DNA of 54,872 nucleotides. Origin: JAHFUI01 sp041485905. Lineage in GTDB: Bacteria > Acidobacteriota > Vicinamibacteria > Vicinamibacterales > CAVVIG01. The position numbers and the translations under genes were made by a program. Location of the stretch: positions 1 to 54,872 of the forward strand of contig JBGPKK010000010.1 of assembly GCA_041485905.1 (NCBI GenBank), given 5' to 3'. Below the pieces are notes generated by a model that saw nothing but the letters and a program-made list of their open reading frames with translations, did no database searches and was not told where the DNA came from. Each line of letters starts with the position of its first letter. Position 1 is the stretch's first letter. Shown here in pieces: positions 33,411 to 42,075 of the stretch.

Positions 33411-34634
33411 TCAGAGGACGTTGAGATACTCCCGCGTGAAATCCGAGACGAGCGCGTAGATGTCGCGGAGCTCGGTCGGCGAGGCGAGAAAGACGATGCG
33501 CAGGAAGCCGTCGGCCGGGGGCATGTTGAAGCCGGAGCCGTACACGCACAGCACGCCCGTGGCGCGGAGCAGCGCCAGCACGTAATCTTCGTCAGTCCGC
33601 CCGGCAGGCAGGGCAACTTTCGGCATCGCGTAGAACGCTGCCGTCGGCGCCACGCACGTCACGCCTGGAATGGCGTTCAAGCTCGCCGCCGTCATTGCGG
33701 CGCGCTCCTTCAACGCCGCGCGGAACGTGCGCTGGTGCGATCGATCGCCGCGAAGCGCTTCGGCCACCGCGTACTGCGTCGGCACGTTACTGCACAAACG
33801 GCCGTCCGCCAGCTTGCCGATCGCGGCCGTCACCTCGTTCAGCCGCGGCGACCGGCCGATGCCCATCCACCCGGTGCGCCATCCCGGCGCGAGATACGCC
33901 TTGGACAGGCTCGAGAAGGAGATGACCGCCGCGTCGGGATCGAGACTGCCGATCGGCGCCGACGGACCGTCGTAGCTCAAGTCGCCGTACACCTCGTCGG
34001 CGAGGATGACGAACCCATGCCGATCCGCGAGGTCCAGCAGCGCGCGGCGCGTGGCCGTCGAGTACGACGCGCCGGTCGGATTGTTCGGGTCGATGACGAC
34101 CAGCGCGCGCGTAGCGGGCGTGACGAGGCTGGCCACGTGATCGAGATCGGGCGTCCAGCCGCGCGCGGGATCGGTCCGATAGAAACGCGCGCGCGCGCCG
34201 AGCTTCGCGAGCACCGCCGTATACAGCGGATACGTCGGCATCGGCACCAGCACGTCACCTTCTTCATCGACGAGTGCACTAAGCGCCAGATCGATCGCTT
34301 CCGATGTCCCCGCCGTGATGAACACGCGATCGGCGGTGACCCCAAAGCCGCGCGAGGTGTATTCGGTCGCAACCGCGTCGCGGGCGTCGGCGAGTCCGGC
34401 CGAGGGGCCATAGCCGTTGTGGCCGTCGCGCATCGCGCGCTCGACTGCCGCGATCAGGTGCGGTGGAGTCTTGAATCCGAAGGCGACCGGGTCGCCGATG
34501 TTGAGATAGCGGACCGTTTTACCCTGGGCCTCGACTTTCCGGGCTTCGGCCACGATGTTACGGATCGCGTACGAGAAGCGGCCGATTCGGCTTGCGACTG
34601 GAATTGAACCCTTGGAGACGTGCGTGAGCGCCAC
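33411..34634 (-). CDS. Class I/II pyridoxal-phosphate aminotransferase, AlaA-like
   Basis: Fold-type I aminotransferase of 407 residues. Visible: NIGDPVAFGFKTPPHL near 46 (the start typical of alanine/aspartate transaminases), YGPSAGLADARDAVA, PNNPTGASYS, DEVYGDLSYDG and the PLP-binding SLSKAYLAPGWRTGW. The likely reaction is pyruvate/glutamate to alanine, as in E. coli AlaA, but class I substrate range is hard to read. First gene of an operon with an AI-2E permease and a membrane protein. Start ATG 34634; the AT-richer 201-base gap upstream separates it from the divergent VWFA gene. Confidence 0.88.
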   Translation of the reverse strand: MALTHVSKGSIPVASRIGRFSYAIRNIVAEARKVEAQGKTVRYLNIGDPVAFGFKTPPHLIAAVERAMRDGHNGYGPSAGLADARDAVATEYTSRGFGVTADRVFITAGTSEAIDLALSALVDEEGDVLVPMPTYPLYTAVLAKLGARARFYRTDPARGWTPDLDHVASLVTPATRALVVIDPNNPTGASYSTATRRALLDLADRHGFVILADEVYGDLSYDGPSAPIGSLDPDAAVISFSSLSKAYLAPGWRTGWMGIGRSPRLNEVTAAIGKLADGRLCSNVPTQYAVAEALRGDRSHQRTFRAALKERAAMTAASLNAIPGVTCVAPTAAFYAMPKVALPAGRTDEDYVLALLRATGVLCVYGSGFNMPPADGFLRIVFLASPTELRDIYALVSDFTREYLNVL

Positions 34635-34699
34635 GCGGAGATCTTATCGTGTTTGCGGCCGTTAGCAATTTCTACACGCTACCCGGCCGTCTTTAACCC

Positions 34700-34722
34700 A
34701 ATCGAGTAGTTTTTACTCGATT
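34700..34722. promoter_or_regulatory. 9-base inverted repeat between divergent genes
   Basis: AATCGAGTA and TACTCGATT form a perfect palindrome with loop GTTTT. It lies in the 201-base gap between the aminotransferase and VWFA starts and is a candidate operator. The rest of the gap is AT-rich but no promoter is obvious. Confidence 0.5.
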
Positions 34723-34835
34723 CAAGGCCGATTTAAGGCGGACATCACCGCCAGCTGGCAGCGCATCAAATCTATAAAGTCTTGTTTATCAATATGATGT
34801 AACGATGGCAGGTTCTTTGGAGCCCATCAGCATCG

Positions 34836-35774
34836 ATGACGCAGCAGAGGCTGATCAGGAGCGCGGTCGCAGCGTGCGTATTCCATGCCGCGCTCGCCTT
34901 CGCGCAATCGCCGCCGGTCGCGACCTTTAAGTCGAGCGTCGATCTTGTTCGCGTGACCTTTGTTGCGCGGGACCACAAAGGCCGGTTCGTGCAGAACCTC
35001 TCGGCGCGCGATCTCGAGATTACCGATGGCGGCGAGCTTCGTCCGATCGTCGACTTCCGTCGCGATTTCGACGGTGTGAGCGTGGCACTGCTGCTCGACA
35101 TCAGCGGCAGCATGGAATCGAGGCTGGCTGACGCGCGGGAGGCGGCCGACCACGTTCTGAGCTGGCTGGACGGCGAGCGCGACGAGGCGGCGGTCTTCAC
35201 GTTCGATACGCGGCTGGTCGAGGTCGCGCCGTTCACCTCCGGCCTCAAGACGCTGCCGGCGTCGATGGCCACGCTGATCCCGTTTGGCGCGACGTCGCTG
35301 CACGACGCCATCGCGCAGACGGCGGAGCGCACGGCCCATCGCGACGGCCGCCGGCGCGCGGTTGCGGTCTTCTCCGACGGTACCGACACCGCCAGCCGCC
35401 TTGGACCCGGCGAAGTGTCCGCGATCGCCAGCGCCATCGATGTGCCGGTCTACATCATCGCCGTCGTGCCGTCGATCGATAACCCGTCCGAGGACGTCGC
35501 GACCCTCGCCGCGGGACCCGCGCGGCTCGCGGGTCCGCTCGAGGAGCTCGCGACGCGGACCGGCGGCCGCGTCTTCGTCGTGAGCACGCCCGCCCAGCGC
35601 AGCCTGGCCGCGCGGCAGATGGTCGACGAGCTGCGCCATCAGTACGTGATTGCTTTCGAATCGAGCGGGAGACCGGGCTGGCATCCGCTCGTGGTCCGCG
35701 CGCGCGACAAGGACCTGATTGTTCGAGCCCGAAACGGTTACATCGCCGGGCAATCTCGCCCGAATTCGTTCTAG
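34836..35774 (+). CDS. Secreted VWFA-domain protein (acidobacterial TIGR03436-like)
   Basis: Exported protein of 312 residues with a signal peptide (SAVAACVFHAALAFAQ) and a von Willebrand A domain. The metal-ion site DISGSM (DxSxS) is intact, followed by SDGTDTA. The pre-domain (SSVDLVRVTFVARDHKGRFVQNLSARDLEI) is the hallmark of the acidobacterial VWFA-related family, abundant in that phylum and presumably adhesive or envelope-associated. Function is unknown. Start ATG 34836 overlaps no other gene. The OmpA-like gene follows 12 bases later and its ribosome site AGGAGG overlaps the stop codon, so both are co-transcribed. Confidence 0.9.
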   Translation: MTQQRLIRSAVAACVFHAALAFAQSPPVATFKSSVDLVRVTFVARDHKGRFVQNLSARDLEITDGGELRPIVDFRRDFDGVSVALLLDISGSMESRLADAREAADHVLSWLDGERDEAAVFTFDTRLVEVAPFTSGLKTLPASMATLIPFGATSLHDAIAQTAERTAHRDGRRRAVAVFSDGTDTASRLGPGEVSAIASAIDVPVYIIAVVPSIDNPSEDVATLAAGPARLAGPLEELATRTGGRVFVVSTPAQRSLAARQMVDELRHQYVIAFESSGRPGWHPLVVRARDKDLIVRARNGYIAGQSRPNSF

Positions 35775-35778
35775 GAGG
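35773..35778 (+). promoter_or_regulatory. Strong ribosome-binding site of the OmpA-like gene
   Basis: AGGAGG overlaps the TAG of the VWFA gene and lies eight bases before ATG 35787. It is one of the few consensus sites in the window. Confidence 0.8.
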
Positions 35779-35786
35779 ATCCGATC

Positions 35787-36473
35787 ATGCGTAAGTTGTT
35801 GGTAGCGATTCCAATTGCCATGCTGGCCGTGGGGAGCTTGACGGCGTGTGCGACGAAGAAGTTCGTGAAGACGAGCGTCGGGGAGGTCAACGACAAGGTG
35901 GACTCGGTCGGCCGCTCGCTTGAAGAGACACAAGAGCGCACGCGGAGGAATGAAGGGCGCATCGGCGACGTGGATCAGAAGGCGGCGAATGCGGATCAGA
36001 AGGCTTCCAATGCGGCAACCGCGGCGGCGGCGGCGCACAACGCCGCGAACGACGCGGCCACCGCGGCGAATGCGGCCGGGTCGAAGGCTGACGCGGTCGA
36101 CAAGGCGTCCAAGCGGCTCGTGTACCAAGTGGTGCTGAGCGAGGACGAAGGCAACTTCAAGTTCGCGAAGACCGTGCTGCCCGACGAGGCGAAGGCAAAG
36201 CTGGACAACATGATTGCGATGATCAAGGCCGATCCCAAAGGCGCGTACTTCGAGATCGAAGGGCACACCGACAGCATCGGCGATGCGAAGACGAACGAAC
36301 GGATTGGTCTCGCGCGTGCCGAATCGGTGAAGCGGTATCTCTACGAACAGCACCAGATTCCGCTGCACAAGATGAACGTCATCAGCTACGGCAAGGAGAG
36401 GCCGGCCGCGCCGAACAAGACGAAGAGTGGCCGCGCCCAGAACCGCCGCGTCGTCATCAAGGTGTTGGCGTAG
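35787..36473 (+). CDS. OmpA-family lipoprotein with Ala-rich coiled coil
   Basis: Outer-membrane lipoprotein of 228 residues that would tie the outer membrane to peptidoglycan. The signal ends in a lipobox (LTAC, Cys21). A coiled coil (about 30-100) is made of Asn/Asp/Ala-rich near-repeats, as in Lpp-like stalks. The OmpA domain (about 110-225) has the peptidoglycan-binding marks EIEGHTDSIGDAKTNERIGLARAESVKRYL and GRAQNRRVVIKV. No beta-barrel. Likely co-transcribed with the VWFA gene. The step in the coiled coil is visible at DNA level as short GCGGC-type repeats. Confidence 0.93.
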   Translation: MRKLLVAIPIAMLAVGSLTACATKKFVKTSVGEVNDKVDSVGRSLEETQERTRRNEGRIGDVDQKAANADQKASNAATAAAAAHNAANDAATAANAAGSKADAVDKASKRLVYQVVLSEDEGNFKFAKTVLPDEAKAKLDNMIAMIKADPKGAYFEIEGHTDSIGDAKTNERIGLARAESVKRYLYEQHQIPLHKMNVISYGKERPAAPNKTKSGRAQNRRVVIKVLA

Positions 36474-36486
36474 ACGTTCAATAGAA

Positions 36487-36540
36487 CACGAAGGACACAA
36501 AGGACGCGAAGGGTCAAACCATCGTGTCCTTTGTGTTTGA
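36487..36540. repeat. Nonamer palindrome (unit CACGAAGGA / TCCTTTGTG)
   Basis: Three 9-base units at 36487-36513 (CACGAAGGA, CACAAAGGA and a variant) face complementary units at 36518-36535 (TCCTTTGTG and ACCATCGTG). The element fills most of the gap between the OmpA-like and ACT genes. It has the same design as the heptamer elements but a step of nine. Confidence 0.8.
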
Positions 36541-36572
36541 CAGGCGCCGAAGTCTGCTACCCTCTTTCCCCT

Positions 36573-36956
36573 ATGGCCATCCGTACCGAACTGAGCCTGC
36601 GTCTGCCAAACGGCCCGGGCGCGCTGGCGGGTGTCTGCGCGCTGCTGTCCGAGGAGCGCGTCAACATCCTGGCGATGGGGCTCGAGAGCACCGGCCAGCT
36701 CCGTCTGGTCGTCGACAACCATGTCCACGGCGCGGCGATCCTCCGCGAGCATCACCATCAAGTCACCGAGCGCGACGTCATTCTCGTTGCCGTGCCCAAC
36801 GTGCCGGGCTCTCTCGCTCCGGCGCTGCGCCTGGTTGGCGACACGGGCGTCAACGTGGAGTACGCCTACGGAGGCGGCTCCGACATGGGCCCGACCGCGT
36901 CGATCGTGCTGGGCGTCGATAACGCCCAACGCGCCGCCGCCGCGGCTGGAGTGTAA
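36573..36956 (+). CDS. ACT-domain protein
   Basis: A 127-residue cytoplasmic protein that is two ACT-like beta-alpha-beta units in tandem: LSLRLPNGPGALAGVCALLSEERVNILAMGLE and VPNVPGSLAPALRLVGDTGVNVEYAYGG. ACT domains bind amino acids and regulate enzymes. Proteins made of ACT only are thought to be small-molecule sensors, but partner and ligand are unknown. ATG 36573 is chosen; the longer frame from 36531 runs through the nonamer element. Followed by 203 bases without a clear gene, containing a GCGC-GAAA-GCGC hairpin near 36995. Confidence 0.85.
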   Translation: MAIRTELSLRLPNGPGALAGVCALLSEERVNILAMGLESTGQLRLVVDNHVHGAAILREHHHQVTERDVILVAVPNVPGSLAPALRLVGDTGVNVEYAYGGGSDMGPTASIVLGVDNAQRAAAAAGV

Positions 36957-37159
36957 ATAGCGTGCAACACGAAGAGAGCCGGCACTGAACGGTGTCGGCG
37001 CGAAAGCGCTTGTCACTTGACCCCTTTTTGACTATTCTTCGACATTCGCGTCCTTCCCTTTAGCAGCGCCTGCGGCTGGTGCGAGGCGCGGTAGCCGCAG
37101 CAGCACCGCGGCTGGGGGGTGGGGCCCCGGCCGCATTTGAGGATTGAGGGGGCTTGCTC

Positions 37160-37789
37160 ATGGCTCCGAAAGACGAGTTTCCGGAAAAGTCCGAGCGTTT
37201 CAGCGTCAGCCGGCGCAACTTTCTGAAGACGGCTGGCGTCGGCAGCCTCGCCACCGCCGTCACATCGGTCGGTGTGGCGGAGGTCGAAGCGCAAACCGGC
37301 CCGGCCGTGTTGGGTCCGGGCGACGTGCCGATCGCCTTAATGGTGAACGGCAAGCGGATCGATCTGCGGATCGAGCCGCGGGTCACGCTGCTGAACGCGC
37401 TTCGCAATCGCGCCGACCTGACGGGCAACAAACGCGTGTGCGATCGGGGCGCGTGCGGCGCCTGCACGATGATCGTCGACGGCCGCACGGTCTATTCGTG
37501 CTCGACCCTCGCGATTGAGGTGCAGGGCAAGCAGATTCGCACGGTCGATGGTCTCGCGAAGGGCACCACGCTGCACCCGGTGCAGCAGGCCTTTGTCGAT
37601 ACCGACGGCCTGATGTGCGGCTTCTGCACGCCCGGGTTCGTCATGGCGACGGTCGCCTTGCTCGAACGGACCCCCAACCCGACGCTGGAACAGGCGAAGA
37701 AGGGACTCGACGGCAACATCTGCCGCTGCGGGACCTTCGTACGCATCATGGAAGCGGCGATGAAAGCCAAGGGGGTGGTTCGTGGCTAG
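37160..37789 (+). CDS. Molybdenum hydroxylase [2Fe-2S] subunit, Tat-exported (PaoA-like)
   Basis: Small subunit of a xanthine-oxidase-family enzyme, carrying electrons between the Mo site and FAD. The 209-residue protein begins with a twin-arginine signal SRRNFLKTAGVG, so the folded complex is probably exported. Plant-ferredoxin-type cluster: CDRGACGACTM, second cluster CGFCTPGFVMA and CRCG. The Tat signal and order small-large-medium subunit match PaoA of E. coli, a periplasmic aldehyde oxidase. ATG 37160 is used. The GTG of the next gene overlaps its stop by eight bases. Confidence 0.9.
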   Translation: MAPKDEFPEKSERFSVSRRNFLKTAGVGSLATAVTSVGVAEVEAQTGPAVLGPGDVPIALMVNGKRIDLRIEPRVTLLNALRNRADLTGNKRVCDRGACGACTMIVDGRTVYSCSTLAIEVQGKQIRTVDGLAKGTTLHPVQQAFVDTDGLMCGFCTPGFVMATVALLERTPNPTLEQAKKGLDGNICRCGTFVRIMEAAMKAKGVVRG

Positions 37790-39977
37790 AGCACAGAATC
37801 CACAAGGCCGGGGTGGTCAGGCTCCGCCGCCGCCTCCACGTGTCCCCGACAAATGGAAGTGGCCGGAGAAGCCGGTTCTCATCGGGACCTCGGTCAAACG
37901 GCTCGATGCCCCGGACAAAGTCTCGGGACGCGCCAAATTCACCTACGACATCAATCGCCCCGGCATGATCTACGGCAAGATCGTGCGCTCGCCGTTTCCG
38001 CACGCGCGCGTGGTGTCGGTCGATCTCACCGAAGCGCAGAAGGCGCCGGGCGTGAAAACCGCGCTGGTCTATAAAGAGCTCGGCTCGGAGTGCATGTATC
38101 AAGGTGATCCGGTTGCCGCCGTGGCCGCCGACACCGAAGAGCGCGCAGAGGACGCCGCGCGCCTTGTGCGCGTGCGCTACGAGGCGCTGCCGCATCTGGC
38201 CAACGTCGAGCAGGCGATGGCGCCCAACGCGCCGGTCGTCTTCATGGGCGGCAACACACGGCCCGGCATGACTGCAGAAAGCGGCGATCTCGACGCCGGC
38301 TTCAAGCAGGCCGCGCACATCGTCGAGCAGACGTACTCCACGCACGTCATCACGCACGTGTGCCTCGAAACGCACGGCACCGTGTGCGAGTGGGACGGAG
38401 ACAAACTCACCGCGTGGGTGTCGACGCAGGCCGTGCACGGCTCACGCGACGGCTACGCAAGCGGCCTCAAGATCCCCGCAGCCAATATCCGCGTGATCAC
38501 GCAGTACATGGGCGGCGGGTTCGGCAGCAAGTTCGCCCCGTACTCCGAGGGCATCATTTGCGCACGGATGGCAAAAGACGCCGGCGTGCCGGTCAAGCTG
38601 ATGCTCGATCGCAAAGAAGAGCACCTCGACAGCGGCAATCGACCGTCGGCGACCGCGCACATTCGTGCGGGCGTTTCGGCAGACGGCATGCTGACCGCGT
38701 TCGACGGGAAGAGCTGGGGGACCGGCGGCGCCGGAGCGACGTCGAACTTCCCCCTACCGTACATCTACGTGTTCCCGAACCGGCGGCGCGCCCACACGGA
38801 CGTGTACATCAACGCCGGCCAGCAGCGGGCGATGCGCGCCCCTGGCCATCCACAAGGATGCTTCCTCACGGAAATCCTCATGGACGAGCTCGCCGATCGC
38901 GTGCGGATAGATCCGGTCGCGTTCCGCATCAAGAACGCGCCGACTCAGGCGCCGAACGCGATGTGGCGGTCGTACCTCGAAACGGGCGCCAAGGCGTTCG
39001 GGTGGGAGAAACGCCACGCGACGGGCGACGCGCAGTCCGGACCCATCAAGACCGGCATGGGCTGTTCGGTGCATCAGTGGGGCGGCGGCGGCCGCGGATC
39101 CCGGGCGCACGTCGACATCATGTCGGACGGCGGCGTCGTGGTGAAGGTCGGCACACAGGATCTCGGCACCGGCACGCGGACCATCGTGACGATCGTCGCC
39201 GCCGAGACACTCGGACTTCCGATCGGCGCCGTGAAGGCTGAAATCGGCGACACGAACTACCCGCTCAGCGGCGGATCGGGCGGCAGCACGACGGCCGCGG
39301 GTGTCATGCCGGCCATCCGGTGGACGACCGGCAAGGCGCTCGACGCGCTTTTCGCCAGGGTCGGCCCCTCGCTCGGTGTCGATCCGGAAACGCTGGTGGC
39401 CGAGAACGGCCGCATCCACGTGAAAGGCAACCCGGCGAAGGGTCTGGCGTGGAAGGACGCGTGCAAGCTGATTAGCACCGAGCCGATTTCGGTGGACGGC
39501 GAATGGGGCGACGGCTTGTCATCGACCGGCACCAGCGGTGTCCAGTTCACGGAAGTGGACGTCGACATCGAGACCGGCGTCGTGAAGGTCAAGCGGATCC
39601 TCACGGTGCAGGATTGCGGATTGGTCATGGACAAGCTCCTCGCCGAGAGCCAGATATATGGCGGCATCATCGGCTCGCTGAACTTCGCGCTGTTCGAAGA
39701 TCGCATCCTCGATCGGGTCACCGGACAGATGGTGAATCCGAACATGGAGATGTATCTGCTCGCCGGGATGTCGGACATCCCGAAGATCGACATCATGCTC
39801 ATGAATCAGCCGGAGCGCGGCGTGATCGGCATCGGCGAGCCGCCGACCGTCTCGACCGCCTCGGCCATCGCCACCGCGGTGAGAAACGCCACCGGCGCCA
39901 CGATCCGCAGCTTGCCGCTCCATCCGCACAAGATTCTGCAGGCCATCGAGCAGGAGAAAGCAGGAGGGACGCTGTGA
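37782..39977 (+). CDS. Molybdenum hydroxylase large subunit (molybdopterin-binding)
   Basis: Catalytic subunit of 731 residues that would hydroxylate an aldehyde or aromatic substrate at a Mo-cytosine-dinucleotide site. Visible: GRAKFTYDI near the start, QYMGGGFGSKF (Mo-cofactor contact), the GSGGSTTAAGVMPA region and the catalytic Glu in GIGEPPTVSTASAIA. No own signal; it would travel with the Tat-tagged subunit. GTG start at 37782 lies inside the end of the upstream gene, so the operon is translationally coupled. The substrate (aldehyde, purine or other) cannot be read. Confidence 0.9.
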   Translation: MARAQNPQGRGGQAPPPPPRVPDKWKWPEKPVLIGTSVKRLDAPDKVSGRAKFTYDINRPGMIYGKIVRSPFPHARVVSVDLTEAQKAPGVKTALVYKELGSECMYQGDPVAAVAADTEERAEDAARLVRVRYEALPHLANVEQAMAPNAPVVFMGGNTRPGMTAESGDLDAGFKQAAHIVEQTYSTHVITHVCLETHGTVCEWDGDKLTAWVSTQAVHGSRDGYASGLKIPAANIRVITQYMGGGFGSKFAPYSEGIICARMAKDAGVPVKLMLDRKEEHLDSGNRPSATAHIRAGVSADGMLTAFDGKSWGTGGAGATSNFPLPYIYVFPNRRRAHTDVYINAGQQRAMRAPGHPQGCFLTEILMDELADRVRIDPVAFRIKNAPTQAPNAMWRSYLETGAKAFGWEKRHATGDAQSGPIKTGMGCSVHQWGGGGRGSRAHVDIMSDGGVVVKVGTQDLGTGTRTIVTIVAAETLGLPIGAVKAEIGDTNYPLSGGSGGSTTAAGVMPAIRWTTGKALDALFARVGPSLGVDPETLVAENGRIHVKGNPAKGLAWKDACKLISTEPISVDGEWGDGLSSTGTSGVQFTEVDVDIETGVVKVKRILTVQDCGLVMDKLLAESQIYGGIIGSLNFALFEDRILDRVTGQMVNPNMEMYLLAGMSDIPKIDIMLMNQPERGVIGIGEPPTVSTASAIATAVRNATGATIRSLPLHPHKILQAIEQEKAGGTL

Positions 39978-40963
39978 AGGCCTTCGCCTACGTGAATCCA
40001 ACTTCGGAGAAGGACGCTGTCGCCGCGCTGAAAATCGACGGCGTGGCGATGCCGATCGGCGGCGGCCAGGACATCCTGGCGCGGATGAAGGACTACATCA
40101 CGCAGCCCGACCGCATCGTCAACATCAAGAACGCGCTCGACACGACGATTGTGGCCACGCCCGACGGCGGCCTGAAAATCGGCGCCGCTGTCAAGATTGT
40201 GGATCTGGCCGCCAACGCGCAGGCGCGCCGGCTCTATCCCGCGCTGCTCGATGCGGCCGGCCTCGTGGGCACGCCGCAGATCCGCAACCAGGGCACGGTG
40301 GGCGGGAATCTGAACCAGCGGCCGCGCTGCTGGTATTTCCGCAACGAAGAGTTCGTCTGTTATAAGAAGGGCGGCTCGCGCTGCTTTGCGGTCGATGGCG
40401 AGAACCAGTACCACGCCATCTTCGGCAACGACGGCCCGAGCCATATCGTGCACCCCTCGAGCCTGGCCGTCCCCGCCGTCGCGTACGGCGCGAGATTCCG
40501 GGTGGTCGGCCCCAACGGGGCACGCGAGATCTCGGCCGCCGATTTCTTCACGCTGCCGACCCTCCAGAACGTTCTCAAGGAAAACGTGCTGGCCGACGAT
40601 GAACTGCTGACGCATGTGATCCTGCCGGCGCCGGGCAACGTCAAAACGGGACACTACGAAGTCCGGTACAAGCAGTCGCGCGACTGGCCGCTGGCCTTCA
40701 CAACCGTGGTGCTGGCGATGAACGGCAACACGATCCGATCGGCGCGGGTGGTCATGGGTGCTGTCGCGCCGATCCCCTGGCGTTCCGAGGACGCCGAACG
40801 CGCGCTGGTGGGCAAGCCGCTCAACGCCGAAACCGCGGCTGCGGCCGGCGACGCAGCCGTGCGTGCGGCCAAGCCGATGAGCGGCAACGCGTACAAAGTG
40901 CAGATCGCCAAGACCGCCGTGAAGCGGGCCGTCCTGCGCGCTGCTGGGCTGCTAACCGTCTGA
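39974..40963 (+). CDS. Molybdenum hydroxylase FAD subunit with Cys-rich insert (PaoB/HcrB-like)
   Basis: Medium subunit of 329 residues that passes electrons to the acceptor. The FAD domain shows GVAMPIGGGQD and AAGLVGTPQIRNQGTVGGNL. An insert at 119-150 with Cys119, Cys129 and Cys137 (QRPRCWYF, FVCYKK, SRCF) matches the place where PaoB and HcrB carry an extra [4Fe-4S] cluster; only three Cys are seen in this stretch. GTG start overlaps the previous stop by four bases (GTGA). Its frame upstream to 39503 is a shadow. The three genes form a paoABC-type unit without a visible paoD chaperone gene. Confidence 0.9.
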   Translation: MKAFAYVNPTSEKDAVAALKIDGVAMPIGGGQDILARMKDYITQPDRIVNIKNALDTTIVATPDGGLKIGAAVKIVDLAANAQARRLYPALLDAAGLVGTPQIRNQGTVGGNLNQRPRCWYFRNEEFVCYKKGGSRCFAVDGENQYHAIFGNDGPSHIVHPSSLAVPAVAYGARFRVVGPNGAREISAADFFTLPTLQNVLKENVLADDELLTHVILPAPGNVKTGHYEVRYKQSRDWPLAFTTVVLAMNGNTIRSARVVMGAVAPIPWRSEDAERALVGKPLNAETAAAAGDAAVRAAKPMSGNAYKVQIAKTAVKRAVLRAAGLLTV

Positions 40964-40979
40964 AGCTGCGAGAGTATTT

Positions 40980-41207
40980 ATGGAGCATCTCTCACCAAAG
41001 GTCACTCCCGGGGTACATTGCCTGAGCCTGCGTCATAAGGGGATGTACGTGATGTCGGTGCCCTATCCCGACGAGTCGAAGTTCTACGACACCGGGTACG
41101 ATTCGACCGCCTATTGGTGCGCCGAGACTCAGTCGGGCTTCGGCCCGGACGGCCAGCCGGTGCGGCCGGACGTGTGCCAGTCGCAGCGCGGCTGCTGCCA
41201 GCACTAA
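40980..41207 (+). CDS. Small Cys-containing hypothetical protein
   Basis: A 75-residue product starting at ATG 40980, 17 bases after the FAD-subunit stop. It contains GYDSTAYWCAETQSGFGPDGQPVRPDVC and ends RGCCQH. Five Cys in such a short protein suggest metal binding. No signal peptide or known domain. The coding pattern (third-position GC) looks real and the spacing suggests it belongs to the molybdenum-hydroxylase operon; I do not know a function. Confidence 0.6.
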   Translation: MEHLSPKVTPGVHCLSLRHKGMYVMSVPYPDESKFYDTGYDSTAYWCAETQSGFGPDGQPVRPDVCQSQRGCCQH

Positions 41208-41243
41208 AGGAGAGGGCTTCGCCCTCAGCCCTTCGAGATACGG

Positions 41244-41249
41244 TATAAT
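41244..41249 (+). promoter_or_regulatory. -10 box upstream of the DUF1326 gene
   Basis: Consensus TATAAT, 37 bases before ATG 41287. No good -35 box is seen at the usual distance. Confidence 0.45.
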
Positions 41250-41286
41250 CAGGCTTCGTTCGGCAATTCTTGAATTGAGGTCGCGA

Positions 41287-41946
41287 ATGAAGATTCAAAT
41301 GATCGTTCTGGCGGCATTGGTGGGGTTGGCGGGTTCACCGCTCATGGCCGGCAGCGGCTTGGTGAGCGGGACATACGTCGAAGCGCGCACCGCTGAGGTT
41401 TTCACGGGAGGCTGCATCATGGGCAGCGAAGCGGAAACCGTCGGCAGGCAGGCGGTTCTCGCGTGGAAGGTCGGTCGCGGAAGCTTCAACGGCATTTCCC
41501 TTGACGGTCTGTCGGTGGTCGCCGCGGTGGCCGGAGACAGAAACCTGGGGATCCAGGAAATCGGCGGCGCCAAGGCCAACATCCGTTCGTCGGTCTTCGT
41601 CGACGACCGTGCGAACGCCGCACAGCGCATCGCGCTGGTTGCCATGGCCACGGAGCTCTCGAAGGGCACGGTCGGGACGGTCGTCAGCGTGACCTCCACG
41701 CCGATTCAGTTCGCGGACCAGGATCACGCCGTGCACGTGGCGGCGGGTCAAGTGGCGCTCGATGTCAATAAGCACATCCCCCACGACCCGAGCTGCGGCG
41801 CGCAGCAGTGGTTCCATCCGTTGTCGTCCGTCGTTGACGCGACCGTTGGCGTCGCCGACCAGAATGCCTTCACCGGCACCGGCCTCGGCACGAAGTGGAG
41901 CGACCCGAACAGGCGCTCCGCGTTCTTCGGCACGTTCTCGTATTAA
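41287..41946 (+). CDS. Secreted DUF1326-domain protein
   Basis: An exported protein of 219 residues. Sec signal IVLAALVGLAGSPLMAG, then SGTYVEARTAEVFTGGCIMGSEAE, the hallmark of DUF1326, and GRQAVLAWKVGRGSFNG. Cys pairs (VFTGGC and DPSCGAQQW) may bind metal. The family has no assigned function. ATG 41287 is used in preference to the upstream TTG at 41275. It is preceded by a TATAAT box and followed by four tandem hairpins. Confidence 0.88.
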   Translation: MKIQMIVLAALVGLAGSPLMAGSGLVSGTYVEARTAEVFTGGCIMGSEAETVGRQAVLAWKVGRGSFNGISLDGLSVVAAVAGDRNLGIQEIGGAKANIRSSVFVDDRANAAQRIALVAMATELSKGTVGTVVSVTSTPIQFADQDHAVHVAAGQVALDVNKHIPHDPSCGAQQWFHPLSSVVDATVGVADQNAFTGTGLGTKWSDPNRRSAFFGTFSY

Positions 41947-41949
41947 GGT

Positions 41950-42028
41950 GCCGGGCCTGATAAGGCCCGGCCTACGTACGTAGGGCGGACCCTTTGGGTC
42001 CGCCGGCAGTGTCCGGCTTTAGCCGGAC
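41950..42028. repeat. Array of GC-rich hairpins
   Basis: Three perfect hairpins in a row: GCCGGGCCT/AGGCCCGGC (41950-41971), GGCGGACCC/GGGTCCGCC (41984-42004) and GTCCGGC/GCCGGAC (42011-42028). A 12-base palindrome CTACGTACGTAG joins the first two. No gene. A fourth hairpin follows as a terminator. Confidence 0.9.
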
Positions 42029-42045
42029 CTGCGCGTCAGATTTCG

Positions 42046-42075
42046 GGGCGGGTCCAAAAGACCCGCCCTTTTTTT
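42046..42075 (+). terminator. Intrinsic terminator abutting the SDR start codon
   Basis: GGGCGGGTC and GACCCGCCC form a perfect nine-base stem, loop CAAAA, followed by seven T. The T run ends directly at ATG 42076. Confidence 0.85.

Noticed and set aside
34591..34612. tRNA-like 3' part (GGAATTGAACCC) before the aminotransferase
   Set aside because: It lies within the coding part of the aminotransferase and no cloverleaf arms can be drawn around it.
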